DNA from: Micromussa lordhowensis
Lineage: Eukaryota; Cnidaria; Anthozoa; Scleractinia; Lobophylliidae
Assembly: GCA_964020085.1 (NCBI GenBank)
Contig: OZ026599.1
Span: 29,233,033-29,297,032 of the forward strand
Direction: 5' to 3'
Length of the DNA stretch: 64,000 nucleotides
The notes under the pieces were generated by a model, which had not been told where the DNA came from, ran no database searches, and saw nothing but the letters and a program-made list of their open reading frames with translations. This document shows, in pieces, positions 25,750-39,120 of this stretch (position 1 is its first letter; the number at the start of each line of letters is the position of its first letter). The position numbers were made by a program, and so were the translations under genes.

Positions 25750-27100
25750 TCTGGCCTTCTTTTTGCAGGAGTTTGACCTGCTCCCAACTTTGCAGAATTT
25801 CAGAAAACGCGCGCTGGGGTCCCCTTGGCAAATTTGACATAGCTCGGCTCCACGGGCACTTTTAGAAGCGCGGTTTGCAGCAAAATGTTGTGCTAGGTTG
25901 GCACTTTAAGGAAATTCTAGTTAGGACATGATGACATTCGCGCCAGGGTAGTTTTTCTGGCCTTCTGTTTGCAGGAGATTGACCTGCTCCCAACTTTGCA
26001 GAATTTCAGAAAACGCGCGCTGGGGGTCCCTTTGGCAAATTTGACATAGCTCGGCTCCATGGGCACTTTTAGAGGCGTGGTTTGCAGCAAAATGTTGTGC
26101 TAGGTTGGCACTTTAAGGAAATTTTAGTTAGGACATGATGGCATTCGCGCCAGGGTAGTTTTTCTGGCCTTCTTTTTGCAAGAGTTTGACCTGCTCCCAA
26201 CTTTGCAGAATTTCAGAAAACGCGCGCTGGGGGTCCCCTTGGCAAATTTGACATAGCTCGGCTCCACAAGCACTTTTAGAGGCGCGGTTTGCAGAAAAAT
26301 ATTGTGCTAGGTTAGCACTTGAAGGAAATTTTAGTTAGGAGATGATAACATTCGCGCCAGTGTGTTTTTTCTGGCCTTATTTTTGCAGGAGTTTGACCTG
26401 CTCCCAACTTTGCAGAATTTCAGAAAACGCGCGCTGGGGGTCCCCTTGGCAAATTTGCCATAGCTCGGCTCCACGGGCACTTTTAGAGGCGCAGTTTGCA
26501 GCAAAATGTTGTGCTAGGTTTGCAATTTAAGGAAATCGTAGTTACGACATGATGGCATTCGCCCCAGGGTGTCTTTGCTGGCCTTCTTTTTGCAGGAGTT
26601 TGACCTGCTCCCAACTTTGCAGAATTTCAGAAAACGCGCGATGGGGGTCCCCTTGGCAAATTTGACATAGCTCGGCTCCACGGGCACTTTCAGAGGCGCG
26701 GTTTGCAGCAAAATGTTGTGCTAGGTTGGTACTTTAAGGAAATTTTAGTTAAGACATGATGGCATTCGCGCCAGGGTGTTTTCTCTGGCCTTCTTTTTGC
26801 AAGAGTTTGACCTGCTCTTAACTTTGCAGAATTTCAGAAAACGCGCGCTTGGGGTCCACTTGGCAAATTTGACATAGCTCGGCTCCACGGGCACTTTTAG
26901 AGGCGCGGTTTGCAGCAAAATGTTGTGCTAGGTTGGCACTTTAAGGAAATCCTAGTTAAAACATGATGGCATTCGCGCCAGGGTAGTTTTTCTGGCCTTC
27001 TTTTTGCAGGAGTTTGACCTGCTCCCAACTTTGCAGAATTTCAGAAAACGCGCGCTGGGGTCCCCTTGGCAAATTTGACATAGCTCGGCTCCACGGGCAC
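25750..27100. repeat. Displaced region-2 block inside region 3, copy 2
   Basis: This block belongs to the 'gggtagttttt' subfamily but lies among units of the 'ggacattttag' / 'gatatgatggcgttcg' subfamily. It is ~99% identical by eye to 19,330-20,680. The junctions fall inside monomers (about 25,72x-25,75x and just after 27,095) and leave the 207-bp register intact. A conversion tract or double exchange explains this better than an insertion, which would more often disturb the register. Confidence 0.8.
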
Positions 27101-27129
27101 TTTTAGAGGCGCGGTTTGCAGCAAAATGT

Positions 27130-29820
27130 TGTGCTAGGTTAACACTTTAAGGAAATCTTAGTTAGGATATGATGGCGTTCGCGCCAGGGTGTTTTTTCTG
27201 GCCTTCTTTTTGCAGGAGTTTGACCTGCTCCCAACTTTGCAGAATTTCAGAAAACGCGCGCTGGGGGTCCCCTTGGTAAATTTGACATAGCTCGGCTCCA
27301 CGGGCACTTTTAGAGGCGCGCTTTGCAGCAAAATGTTGTGCTAGGTTGGCACTTCAAGGACATTTTAGTTAGGACATGATGGCATTCGCGCCAGGGTGTT
27401 TTTTCTGGCCTTCTCTTTGCAGGAGTTTGACCTGCTCCCAACTTTGCAGAATTTTAGAAAACGCGCGCTGGGGGTCCCCTTGGCAAATTTGACATAGCTC
27501 GGCTCCACGGGCACTTTTAGAGGCGCGGTTTGCAGCAAAATGTTGTGCTAGGTTGGCACTTGAAGGAAATTGTAATTAAGAGATGATGGCATTCGCGCCA
27601 GGGTGTTTTTTCTGGCCTTCTTTTTGCAGGAGTTTGACCTGCTCCCAACTTTGCAGAATTTCAGAAAACGCGCGCTGGGGGTCCCCTTGGCAAATTTGAC
27701 ATAGCTCGGCTCCACGGGCACTTTTAGAGGCGCGGTTTGCAGCAAAATGTTGTGCTAGGTTGGCACTTCTAGGACATTTTAGTTAGGACATGATGGCATT
27801 CGCGCCAGGGTGTTTTTTCTGGCCTTCTCTTTGCAGGAGTTTGACCTGCTCCCAACTTTGCAGAATTTCAGAAATCGCGCGCTGGGGGTCCCCTTGGCAA
27901 ATTTGACATAGCTCGGCTCCACGGGCACTTTTAGAGGCGCGGTTTGCAGCAAAATGTTGTGCTAGGTTAACACTTTAAGGAAATCCTAGTTAGAATATGA
28001 TGGCGTTCGCGCCAGGGTGTTTTTTCTGGCCTTCTTTTTGCAGGAGTTTGACCTGCTCCCAACTTTGCAGAATTTCAGAAAACGCGCGCTGGGGGTCCCC
28101 TTGGCAAATTTGACATAGCTCGGCTCCACGGGCACTTTTAGAGGCGCGGTTTGCAGCAAAATGTTGTGCTAGGTTGGCACTTCAAGGACATTTTAGTTAG
28201 GACATGATGGCATTCGCGCCAGGGTGTTTTTTCTGGCCTTCTCTTTGCAGGAGTTTGACCTGCTCCCAACTTTGCAGAATTTTAGAAAACGCGCGCTGGG
28301 GGTCCCCTTGGCAAATTTGACATAGCTCGGCTCCACGGGCACTTTTAGAGGCGCGGTTTGCAGCAAAATGTTGTGCTAGGTTGGCACTTGATGGAAATTG
28401 TAATTAAGACATGATGGCATTCGCGCCAGGGTGTTTTTTTGGCCTTCTTTTTGCAGGAGTTTGACCTGCTCCCAACTTTGCAGAATTTCAGAAAACGCGC
28501 GCTGGGGGTCCCCTTCGCAAATTTGACATACCTCGGCTCCACGGGCACTTTTAGAGGCGCGGTTTGCAGCAAAATGTTGTGCTAGGTTGGCACTTTGAGG
28601 AAATGTTAGTTAGGACATGATGGCATTCGCGCCAGGGTGTTTTTTCTGGCCTTCTTTTTGCAGGAGTTTGACCTGCTTCCAACTTTGCAGAATTTCAGAA
28701 AACGCGCGCTGGGGGTCCCCTTGGCAAATTTGACATAGCTCGGCTCCACGGGCACTTTTAGAGGCGCGGTTTGCAGCAAAATGTTGTGCTAGGTTGGCAC
28801 TTTAAGGACATTTTAGTTAGGACATGATGGCATTCGCGCCAGGGTGTTTTTTCTGGCCTTCTCTTTGCAGGAGTTTGACCTGCTCCCAACTTTGCAGAAT
28901 TTCAGAAATCGCGCGCTGGGGGTCCCCTTGGCAAATTTGACATAGCTCGGCTCCACGGGCACTTTTAGAGGCGCGGTTTGCAGCAAAATGTTGTGCTAGG
29001 TTAACACTTTAAGGAAATCCTAGTTAGAATATGATGGCGTTCGCGCCAGGGTGTTTTTTCTGGCCTTCTTTTTGCAGGAGTTTGACCTGCTCCCAACTTT
29101 GCAGAATTTCAGAAAACGCGCGCTGGGGGTCCCCTTGGCAAATTTGACATAGCTCGGCTCCACGGGCATTTTTAGAGGCGCGGTTTGCAGCAAAATGTTG
29201 TGCTAGGTTGGCACTTCAAGGACATTTTAGTTAGGACATGATGGCATTCGCGCCAGGGTGTTTCTTTCTGGCCTTCTCTTTGCAGGAGTTTGACCTGCTC
29301 CCAACTTTGCAGAATTTTAGAAAACGCGCGCTGGGGGTCCCCTTGGCAAATTTGACATAGCTCGGCTCCACGGGCGCTTTTAGAGGCGCGGTTTGCAGCA
29401 AAATGTTGTGCTAGGTTGGCACTTCAAGGACATTTTAGTTAGGACATGATGGCATTCGCGCCAGGGTGTTTTTTCTGGCCTTCTCTTTGCAGGAGTTTGA
29501 CCTGCTCCCAACTTTGCAGAATTTTAGAAAACGCGCGCTGGGGGTCCCCTTGGCAAATTTGACATAGCTCGGCTCCACGGGCACTTTTAGAGGCGCGGTT
29601 TGCAGCAAAATGTTGTGCTAGGTTGGCACTTGAAGGAAATTGTAATTAGGAGATGATGGCATTCGCGCCAGGGTGTTTTTTTTGGCCTTCTTTTTGCAGG
29701 AGTTTGACCTGCTCCCAACTTTGCAGAATTTCAGAAAACGCGCGCTGGGGGTCCCCTTGGCAAATTTGACATACCTCGGCTCCACGGGCACTTTTAGAGG
29801 CGCGGTTTGCAGCAAAATGT
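27130..29820. repeat. 4/5-monomer HOR
   Basis: The unit starting 'ggttaacactttaagg' with 'atatgatggcgttcg' appears near 27,140, 27,970 and 29,000, which are steps of 4 and 5 units. Between them lie 'ggacattttag' units and one 'aaattgtaatta' unit, always in the same order. The third repeat has one additional 'ggacattttag' unit. Confidence 0.7.
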
Positions 29821-30229
29821 TGTGCTAGATTGGCACTTCGAGGAAATTTTAGTTAGGACATGATGGCATTCGCGCCAGGGTGTTTTTTCTGGCCTTCTTT
29901 TTGCAGGAGTTTGACCTGCTCCCAACTTTGCAGAATTTCAGAAAACGCGCGCTGGGGGTCCCCTTGGCAAATTTGACATAGCTCGGCTCCACGGGCGCTT
30001 TTAGAGGCGCGGTTTGCAGCAAAATGTTGTGCAAGGTTAACACTTTAAGGAAATCCTAGTTAGGACATGATGGCATTCGCGCAAGGGTGTTTTTTTCTGG
30101 CCTTTTTTTTGCAGGAGTTTGACCTGCTCCCAACTTTGCAGAATTTCAGAAATCGCGCGCTGGGGGTCCCCTTGGCAAATTTGACATAGCTCGGCTCTAC
30201 GTGCACTTTTAGAGGCGCGGTTTGCAGCA

Positions 30230-33200
30230 AAATGTTGTGCTAGGTTGGCACTTTAAGGAAATTGTAGTTAGGATATGATGGCGTTCGCGCCAGGGTGTTT
30301 TTTTTGGCCTTCTTTTTGCAGGAGTTTGACCTGCTCCCAACTTTGCAGAATTTCAGAAAACGCGCGCTGGGGGTCCCCTTGGTAAATTTGACATAGCTCG
30401 GCTCCACAGGCACTTTTAGAGGCGCGCTTTGCAGCAAAATGTTGTGCTAGGTTGGCACTTTAAGGACATTTTAGTTAGGACATGATGGCATTCGCGCCAG
30501 GGTGTTTTTTCTGGCCTTCTCTTTGCAGGAGTTTGACCTGCTCCCAACTTTGCAGAATTTTAGAAAACGCGCGCTGGGGGTCCCCTTGGCAAATTTGACA
30601 TAGCTCGGCTCCACGGGCACTTTTAGAGGCGCGGTTTGCAGCAAAATGTTGTGCTAGGTTGGCACTTCAAGGACATTTTAGTTAAAACATGATGGTATTC
30701 GCGCCAGGGTGTTTTTTCTGGCCTTCTCTTTGCACGAGTTTGACCTGCTCCCAACTTTGCAGAATTTTAGAAAACGCGCGCTGGGGGTCCCCTTGGCAAA
30801 TTTGACATAGCTCGGCTCCACGGGCACTTTTAGAGGCGCGGTTTGCAGCAAAATGTGTTGCTTGGTTGGCACTTCGAGGAAATGTTAGTTAGGACATCAT
30901 GGCATTCGCGCCAGGGTGTTTTTTTCTGGCCTTCATTTTGCAGGACTTTGACCTGCTCCCAACTTTGCAGAATTTCAGAAAACGCGCGCTGGGGGTCCCC
31001 TTGGCAAATTTGACATAGCTCGGCTCCACGGGCACTTTTAGAGGCGCGCTTTGCAGCAAAATGTTGTGCTAGGTTGGCACTTTAAGGAAATCTAAGTTAG
31101 GACATGATGGCACTCGCGGCAGGGTGTTTTTTTTGGCCTTCTTTTTGCAGGAGTTTGACCTGCTCCCAACTTTGCAGAATTTCAGAAAACGCGCCCTGGG
31201 GGTCCCCTTGGCAAATTTGACATAGCTCGGCTCCACAGGCACTTTTAGAGGCGCGGTTTGGAGCGAAATGTTGTGCTAGGTTGGCACTTCAAGGAAATTT
31301 AAGTTAGGACATGATGGCATTCGCGCCAGGGTGTTTTTTCTGGCCTTTTTTTTGCAGGAGTTTGACCTGCTCCCAACTTTGCAGAATTTCAGAAATCGCG
31401 CGCTGGGGGTCCCCTTGGCAAATTTGACATAGCTCGGCTCCACGGGCACTTTTAGAGGCCCGCTTTGCAGCAAAATGTTGTGCTAAGTTAACACTTTAAG
31501 GAAATCGTAGTAAGGATATGATGGCGTTTGCGCCGGGGTGTTTTTTCTGGCCTTCTTTTTGCAGGAGTTTGACCTGCTCCCAACTTTGCAGAATTTCAGA
31601 AAACGCGCGCTGGGGGTCCCCTTGGCAAATTTGACATAGCTCGGCTCCATGGCACTTTTAGAGGCGCGGTTTGCAGCAAAATGTTGTGCTAGGTTGGCAC
31701 TTTAAGGAAATCTAAGTAAGGACATGATGGCACTCGCGCCAGGGTGTTTTTTTTGGCCTTCTTTTTGCAGGAGTTTGACCTGCTCCCAACTTTGCAGAAT
31801 TTCAGAAAACGCGGGCTGGGGGTCCCCTTGGCAAATTTGACATAGCTCGGCTCCTCGGGCACTTTTAGAGGCGCGGTTTGCAGCAAAATGTTGTGCAAGG
31901 TTAACACTTTAAGGAAATCCTAGTTAGGACATGATGGCATTCGCGCCAGGGTGTTTTTTTCTGGCCTTTTTTTTGCAGGAGTTTGACCTGCTCCCAACTT
32001 TGCAGAATTTCAGAAATCGCGCGCTGGGGGTCCCCTTGGCAAATTTGACATAGCTCGGCTCCACGTGCACTTTTAGAGGCGCGGTTTGCAGCAAAATGTT
32101 GTACTAGGTTGGCACTTTAAGGAAATTGTAGTCAGGATATGATGGCGTTTGCGCCAGGGTGTTTTTTCTGGCCTTCTTTTTGCAGGAGTTTGACCTGCTC
32201 CCAACTTTGCAGAATTTTAGAAAACGCGCACTGGGTGTCCCCTTGGCAAATTTGACATAGCTCGGCTCCACGGCCACTTTTAGAGGCGCGGTTTGCAGCA
32301 AAATGTTGTGCAAGGTTGGCACTTTAAGGAAATGTAAGTTAGGACATGATGGCATTCGCCCCAGGGTGTTTTTTCTGGCCTTCTTTTTGCAGGAGTTTGA
32401 CCTGCTCCCAACTTTGCAGAATTTTAGAAAACGCGCGCTGGGGGTCCCCTTGGCAAATTTGACATAGCTCGGCCCCAAGGGCACTTTTAGAGGCACGGTT
32501 TGCAGCAAAATGTTGTGCTCGGTTGGCAATTTAAGGAAATTGTAGTTAGGACATGATGGCATTCGCGCCAGGGTGTTTTTTCTGGCCTTCTTTTTGCAGG
32601 AGGTTGACCTGCTCCCAACTTTGCAGAATTTCAGAAAACGCGCGCTGGGGGTCCCCTTGGAAAATTTGACATAGCTCGGCTCCACGGGCACTTTTAGAGG
32701 CCCGCTTTGCAGCAAAATGTTGTGCTAGGTTGGCACTTCCAGAAAATTTTAGTTAGGATATGATGGCATTCGCGCCAGGGTGTTTTTTCTGGCCTTCTTT
32801 TTGCACGAGTTTGACCTGCTTCCAACTTTGCAGAATTTCAGAAAACGCGCGCTGGGGGTCCCCTTGGCAAATTTGACATAGCTCGGCTCCACGGGCACTT
32901 TTAGAGGCGCGGTTTGCAGCAAAATGTTGTGCTAGGTTGGCACTTCAAGGACATTTTAGTTAGGACATGATGGCATTCGCGCCAGGGTGTTTTTTCTGGC
33001 CTTCTCTTTGCAGGAGTTTGACCTGCTCCCAACTTTGCAGAATTTTAGAAAACGCGCGCTGGGGGTCCCCTTGGCAAATTTGACATAGCTCGGCTCCACG
33101 GGCACTTTTAGAGGCGCGGTTTGCAGCAAAATGTTGTGCTAGGTTGGCACTTCAAGGAATTTTTAGTTAGGACATGATGGCATTCGCGCCAGGGTGTTTT

Positions 33201-34570
33201 TTCTGGCTTTCTCTTTGCAGGAGTTTGACCTGCTCCCAACTTTGCAGAATTTTAGAAAACGCGCGCTGGGGGTCCCCTTGGCAAATTTGACATAGCTCGG
33301 CTCCACGGGCACTTTTAGAGGCGCGGTTTGCAGCAAAATGTTGTGCTAGGTTGGCACTTGAGGGAAATTGTAATTACGAGATGATGGCATTCGCGCCAGG
33401 GTGTTTTTTTTGGCCTTCTTTTTGCAGGAGTTTGACTTGCCTCAAACTTTGCAGAATTTCAGAAAACGCGCGCTGGGGGTCCCCTTGGCAAATTTGACAT
33501 AGCTCGGCTCCACGGGCACTTTTAGAGGCGCGGTTTGCAGCAAAATGTTGTGCTAGGTTGGCACTTCGAGGAAATCTTAGTTAGGACATGATGGCATTCG
33601 CGCCAGGGTGTTTTTTTCTGGCCTTCTTTTTGCAGGACTTTGACCTGCTCCCAACTTTGCAGAATTTCAGAAAACGCGCGCTGGGGGCCCCCTTGGCAAA
33701 TTTGACATAGCTCGGCTCCACGGGCACTTTTCGAGGCGCGGTTTGCAGCAAAATGTTGTGCTAGGTTGGCACTTTAAGGACATTTTAGTTAGGACATGAT
33801 GGCATTCGCGCCAGGGTGTTTTTTCTGGCCTTCTTTTTGCAGGAGTTTGACCTGCTCCCAACTTTGCAGAATTTCAGAAAACGCGCGCTGGGGGTCCCCT
33901 TGGTAAATTTGACATAGCTCGGCTCCACGGGCACTTTTAGAGGCGCGCTTTGCAGCAAAATGTTGTGCTAGGTTGGCACTTCAAGGACATTTTAGTTAGG
34001 ACATGATGGCATTCGCGCCAGGGTGTTCTTTCTGGCCTTCTTTTTGCAGGAGTTTGACCTGCTCCCAACTTTGCAGAATTTCAGAAAACGCGCGCTGGGG
34101 GTCCCCTTGGCAAATTTGACATAGCTCGGCTCCACGGGCACTTTTAGAGGCGCGGTTTGCAGCAAAAATGTTGTGCTAGGTTGGCACTTTAAGGACAATT
34201 TAGTTAGAACATGATGGCATTCGCGCCAGGGTGTTTTTTCTGGCCTTCTCTTTGCAGGAGTTTGACCTGCTCCCAACTTTGCAGAATTTCAGAAATCGCG
34301 CGCTGGGGGTCCCCTTGGCAAATTTGACATAGCTCGGCTCCACGGGCACTTTTAGAGGCGCGGTTTGCAGCAAAATGTTGTGCTAGGTTAACACTTTAAG
34401 GAAATCTTAGTTAGAATATGATGGCGTTCGCGACAGGGTGTTTTTTCTGGCCTTCTTTTTGCAGGAGTTTGACCTGCTCCCAACTTTGCAGAATTTCAGA
34501 AAACGCGCGCTGGGGGTCCCCTTGGCAAATTTGACATAGCTCGGCTCCACGGGCACTTTTAGAGGCGCAG
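30230..34570. repeat. Large tandem duplication, copy A (21 monomers)
   Basis: The next block repeats this one in the same order at a constant +4,350 offset up to about 32,700, then at +4,557 to about 34,570. I noted roughly 15 base differences in more than 4 kb. They include 'gttaaaacatg' against 'gttaggacatg' near 30,685 and an extra A in 'gcaaaaatgttg' near 34,165. The low divergence means a recent event. The left boundary is just before the unit with 'attgtagttaggatatgatg' near 30,260. Confidence 0.88.
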
Positions 34571-37500
34571 TTTGCAGCAAAATGTTGTGCTAGGTTGGCA
34601 CTTTAAGGAAATTGTAGTTAGGATATGATGGCGTTCGCGCCAGGGTGTTTTTTTTGGCCTTCTTTTTGCAGGAGTTTGACCTGCTCCCAACTTTGCAGAA
34701 TTTCAGAAAACGCGCGCTGGGGGTCCCCTTGGTAAATTTGACATAGCTCGGCTCCACGGGCACTTTTAGAGGCGCGCTTTGCAGCAAAATGTTGTGCTAG
34801 GTTGGCACTTTAAGGACATTTTAGTTAGGACATGATGGCATTCGCGCCAGGGTGTTTTTTCTGGCCTTCTCTTTGCAGGAGTTTGACCTGCTCCCAACTT
34901 TGCAGAGTTTTAGAAAACGCGCGCTGGGGGTCCCCTTGGCAAATTTGACATAGCTCGGCTCCACGGGCACTTTTAGAGGCGCGGTTTGCAGCAAAATGTT
35001 GTGCTAGGTTGGCACTTCAAGGACATTTTAGTTAGGACATGATGGTATTCGCGCCAGGGTGTTTTTTCTGGCCTTCTCTTTGCACGAGTTTGACCTGCTC
35101 CCAACTTTGCAGAATTTTAGAAAACGCGCGCTGGGGGTCCCCTTGGCAAATTTGACATAGCTCGGCTCCACGGGCACTTTTAGAGGCGCGGTTTGCAGCA
35201 AAATGTGTTGCTTGGTTGGCACTTCGAGGAAATGTTAGTTAGGACATCATGGCATTCGCGCCAGGGTGTTTTTTTCTGGCCTTCATTTTGCAGGACTTTG
35301 ACCTGCTCCCAACTTTGCAGAATTTCAGAAAACGCGCGCTGGGGGTCCCCTTGGCAAATTTGACATAGCTCGGCTCCACGGGCACTTTTAGAGGCGCGCT
35401 TTGCAGCAAAATGTTGTGCTAGGTTGGCACTTTAAGGAAATCTAAGTTAGGACATGATGGCACTCGCGGCAGGGTGTTTTTTCTGGCCTTCTTTTTGCAG
35501 GAGTTTGACCTGCTCCCAACTTTGCAGAATTTCAGAAAACGCGCCCTGGGGGTCCCCTTGGCAAATTTGACATAGCTCGGCTCCACAGGCACTTTTAGAG
35601 GCGCGGTTTGGAGCGAAATGTTGTGCTAGGTTGGCACTTCAAGGAAATTTAAGTTAGGACATGATGGCATTCGCGCCAGGGTGTTTTTTCTGGCCTTTTT
35701 TTTGCAGGAGTTTGACCTGCTCCCAACTTTGCAGAATTTCAGAAATCGCGCGCTGGGGGTCCCCTTGGCAAATTTGACATAGCTCGGCTCCACGGGCACT
35801 TTTAGAGGCGCGGTTTGCAGCAAAATGTTGTGCTAAGTTAACACTTTAAGGAAATCGTAGTAAGGATATGATGGCGTTTGCGCCGGGGTGTTTTTTCTGG
35901 CCTTCTTTTTGCAGGAGTTTGACCTGCTCCCAACTTTGCAGAATTTCAGAAAACGCGCGCTGGGGGTCCCCTTGGCAAATTTGACATAGCTCGGCTCCAT
36001 GGCACTTTTAGAGGCGCGGTTTGCAGCAAAATGTTGTGCTAGGTTGGCACTTTAAGGAAATCTAAGTAAGGACATGATGGCACTCGCGCCAGGGTGTTTT
36101 TTTTGGCCTTCTTTTTGCAGGAGTTTGACCTGCTCCCAACTTTGCAGAATTTCAGAAAACGCGGGCTGGGGGTCCCCTTGGCAAATTTGACATAGCTCGG
36201 CTCCTCGGGCACTTTTAGAGGCGCGGTTTGCAGCAAAATGTTGTGCAAGGTTAACACTTTAAGGAAATCCTAGTTAGGACATGATGGCATTCGCGCCAGG
36301 GTGTTTTTTTCTGGCCTTTTTTTTGCAGGAGTTTGACCTGCTCCCAACTTTGCAGAATTTCAGAAATCGCGCGCTGGGGGTCCCCTTGGCAAATTTGACA
36401 TAGCTCGGCTCCACGTGCACTTTTAGAGGCGCGGTTTGCAGCAAAATGTTGTACTAGGTTGGCACTTTAAGGAAATTGTAGTCAGGATATGATGGCGTTC
36501 GCGCCAGGGTGTTTTTTCTGGCCTTCTTTTTGCAGGAGTTTGACCTGCTTCCAACTTTGCAGAATTTTAGAAAACGCGCACTGGGTGTCCCCTTGGCAAA
36601 TTTGACATAGCTCGGCTCCACGGCCACTTTTAGAGTCGCGGTTTGCAGCAAAATGTTGTGCAAGGTTGGCACTTTAAGGAAATGTAAGTTAGGACATGAT
36701 GGCATTCGCCCCAGGGTGTTTTTTCTGGCCTTCTTTTTGGAGGAGTTTGACCTGCTCCCAACTTTGCAGAATTTTAGAAAACGCGCGCTGGGGGTCCCCT
36801 TGGCAAATTTGACATAGCTCGGCCCCAAGGGCACTTTTAGAGGCACGGTTTGCAGCAAAATGTTGTGCTCGGTTGGCAATTTAAGGAAATTGTAGTTAGG
36901 ACATGATGGCATTCGCGCCAGGGTGTTTTTTCTGGCCTTCTTTTTGCAGGAGGTTGACCTGCTCCCAACTTTGCAGAATTTCAGAAAACGCGCGCTGGGG
37001 GTCCCCTTGGAAAATTTAACATAGCTCGGCTCCACGGGCACTTTTAGAGGCGCGGTTTGCAGCAAAATGTTGTGCTAGGGCAGCATTTCAAGGAAATCCT
37101 AGTTAGGACATGATGGCATTCGCGCCAGGTTGTTTTTTTTGGCCTTCTTTTTGCAGGAGTTTGACCTGCTCCCAACTTTGCAGAATTTCAGAAAACGCGC
37201 GCTGGGGGTCCCCTTGGCAAATTTGACATAGCTCGGCTCCACGGGCACTTTTAGAGGCCCGCTTTGCAGCAAAATGTTGTGCTAGGTTGGCACTTCCAGA
37301 AAATTTTAGTTAGGATATGATGGCATTCGCGCCAGGGTGTTTTTTCTGGCCTTCTTTTTGCACGAGTTTGACCTGCTTCCAACTTTGCAGAATTTCAGAA
37401 AACGCGCGCTGGGGGTCCCCTTGGCAAATTTGACATAGCTCGGCTCCACGGGCACTTTTAGAGGCGCGGTTTGCAGCAAAATGTTGTGCTAGGTTGGCAC

Positions 37501-39120
37501 TTCAAGGACATTTTAGTTAGGACATGATGGCATTCGCGCCAGGGTGTTTTTTCTGGCCTTCTCTTTGCAGGAGTTTGACCTGCTCCCAACTTTGCAGAAT
37601 TTTAGAAAACGCGCGCTGGGGGTCCCCTTGGCAAATTTGACATAGCTCGGCTCCACGGGCACTTTTAGAGGCGCGGTTTGCAGCAAAATGTTGTGCTAGG
37701 TTGGCACTTCAAGGAATTTTTAGTTAGGACATGATGGCATTCGCGCCAGGGTGTTTTTTCTGGCTTTCTCTTTGCAGGAGTTTGACCTGCTCCCAACTTT
37801 GCAGAATTTTAGAAAACGCGCGCTGGGGGTCCCCTTGGCAAATTTGACATAGCTCGGCTCCACGGGCACTTTTAGAGGCGCGGTTTGCAGCAAAATGTTG
37901 TGCTAGGTTGGCACTTGAGGGAAATTGTAATTACGAGATGATGGCATTCGCGCCAGGGTGTTTTTTTTGGCCTTCTTTTTGCAGGAGTTTGACTTGCCTC
38001 AAACTTTGCAGAATTTCAGAAAACGCGCGCTGGGGGTCCCCTTGGCAAATTTGACATAGCTCGGCTCCACGGGCACTTTTAGAGGCGCGGTTTGCAGCAA
38101 AATGTTGTGCTAGGTTGGCACTTCGAGGAAATCTTAGTTAGGACATGATGGCATTCGCGCCAGGGTGTTTTTTTCTGGCCTTCTTTTTGCAGGACTTTGA
38201 CCTGCTCCCAACTTTGCAGAATTTCAGAAAACGCGCGCTGGGGGCCCCCTTGGCAAATTTGACATAGCTCGGCTCCACGGGCACTTTTCGAGGCGCGGTT
38301 TGCAGCAAAATGTTGTGCTAGGTTGGCACTTTAAGGACATTTTAGTTAGGACATGATGGCATTCGCGCCAGGGTGTTTTTTCTGGCCTTCTTTTTGCAGG
38401 AGTTTGACCTGCTCCCAACTTTGCAGAATTTCAGAAAACGCGCGCTGGGGGTCCCCTTGGTAAATTTGACATAGCTCGGCTCCACGGGCACTTTTAGAGG
38501 CGCGCTTTGCAGCAAAATGTTGTGCTAGGTTGGCACTTCAAGGACATTTTAGTTAGGACATGATGGCATTCGCGCCAGGGTGTTCTTTCTGGCCTTCTTT
38601 TTGCAGGAGTTTGACCTGCTCCCAACTTTGCAGAATTTCAGAAAACGCGCGCTGGGGGTCCCCTTGGCAAATTTGACATAGCTCGGCTCCACGGGCACTT
38701 TTAGAGGCGCGGTTTGCAGCAAAATGTTGTGCTAGGTTGGCACTTTAAGGACAATTTAGTTAGGACATGATGGCATTCGCGCCAGGGTGTTTTTTCTGGC
38801 CTTCTCTTTGCAGGAGTTTGACCTGCTCCCAACTTTGCAGAATTTCAGAAATCGCGCGCTGGGGGTCCCCTTGGCAAATTTGACATAGCTCGGCTCCACG
38901 GGCACTTTTAGAGGCGCGGTTTGCAGCAAAATGTTGTGCTAGGTTAACACTTTAAGGAAATCCTAGTTAGAATATGATGGCGTTCGCGACAGGGTGTTTT
39001 TTCTGGCCTTCTTTTTGCAGGAGTTTGACCTGCTCCCAACTTTGCAGAATTTCAGAAAACGCGCGCTGGGGGTCCCCTTGGCAAATTTGACATAGCTCGG
39101 CTCCACGGGCACTTTTAGAG
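34571..39120. repeat. Large tandem duplication, copy B (22 monomers)
   Basis: This copy is adjacent to copy A and in the same orientation. It carries one more unit (about 37,060-37,265, with 'gctagggcagcatttcaagg') than copy A, which shifts the offset from 4,350 to 4,557 bp. The extra unit is one monomer long, so a single-monomer gain in B or loss in A followed the duplication. Confidence 0.88.

Larger units (their letters stand above)
22160..29820. repeat. Region 3: 'ggacattttag' / 'ctctttgcagg' subfamily
   Basis: Units alternate among recognisable types: 'cttcaaggacattttag' with 'cttctctttgcagg' and 'gaattttag'; 'ggttaacactttaagg' with 'atatgatggcgttcgcg'; and 'cagaaatcgcgcgctgg'. The displaced region-2 block at 25.75-27.1 kb interrupts it. 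One unit at 22,638-22,649 has a T10 tract followed by AA where most have T6 then CT. Confidence 0.75.

Noticed and set aside
32104..32715. 203-codon minus-strand frame (also 36,454-37,065) as a repeat-containing protein gene
   Set aside because: It arises because two units lost the usual TAG by single-base changes. It has no ATG start, and its second copy is explained by the 4,350-bp block duplication rather than by selection on a gene.
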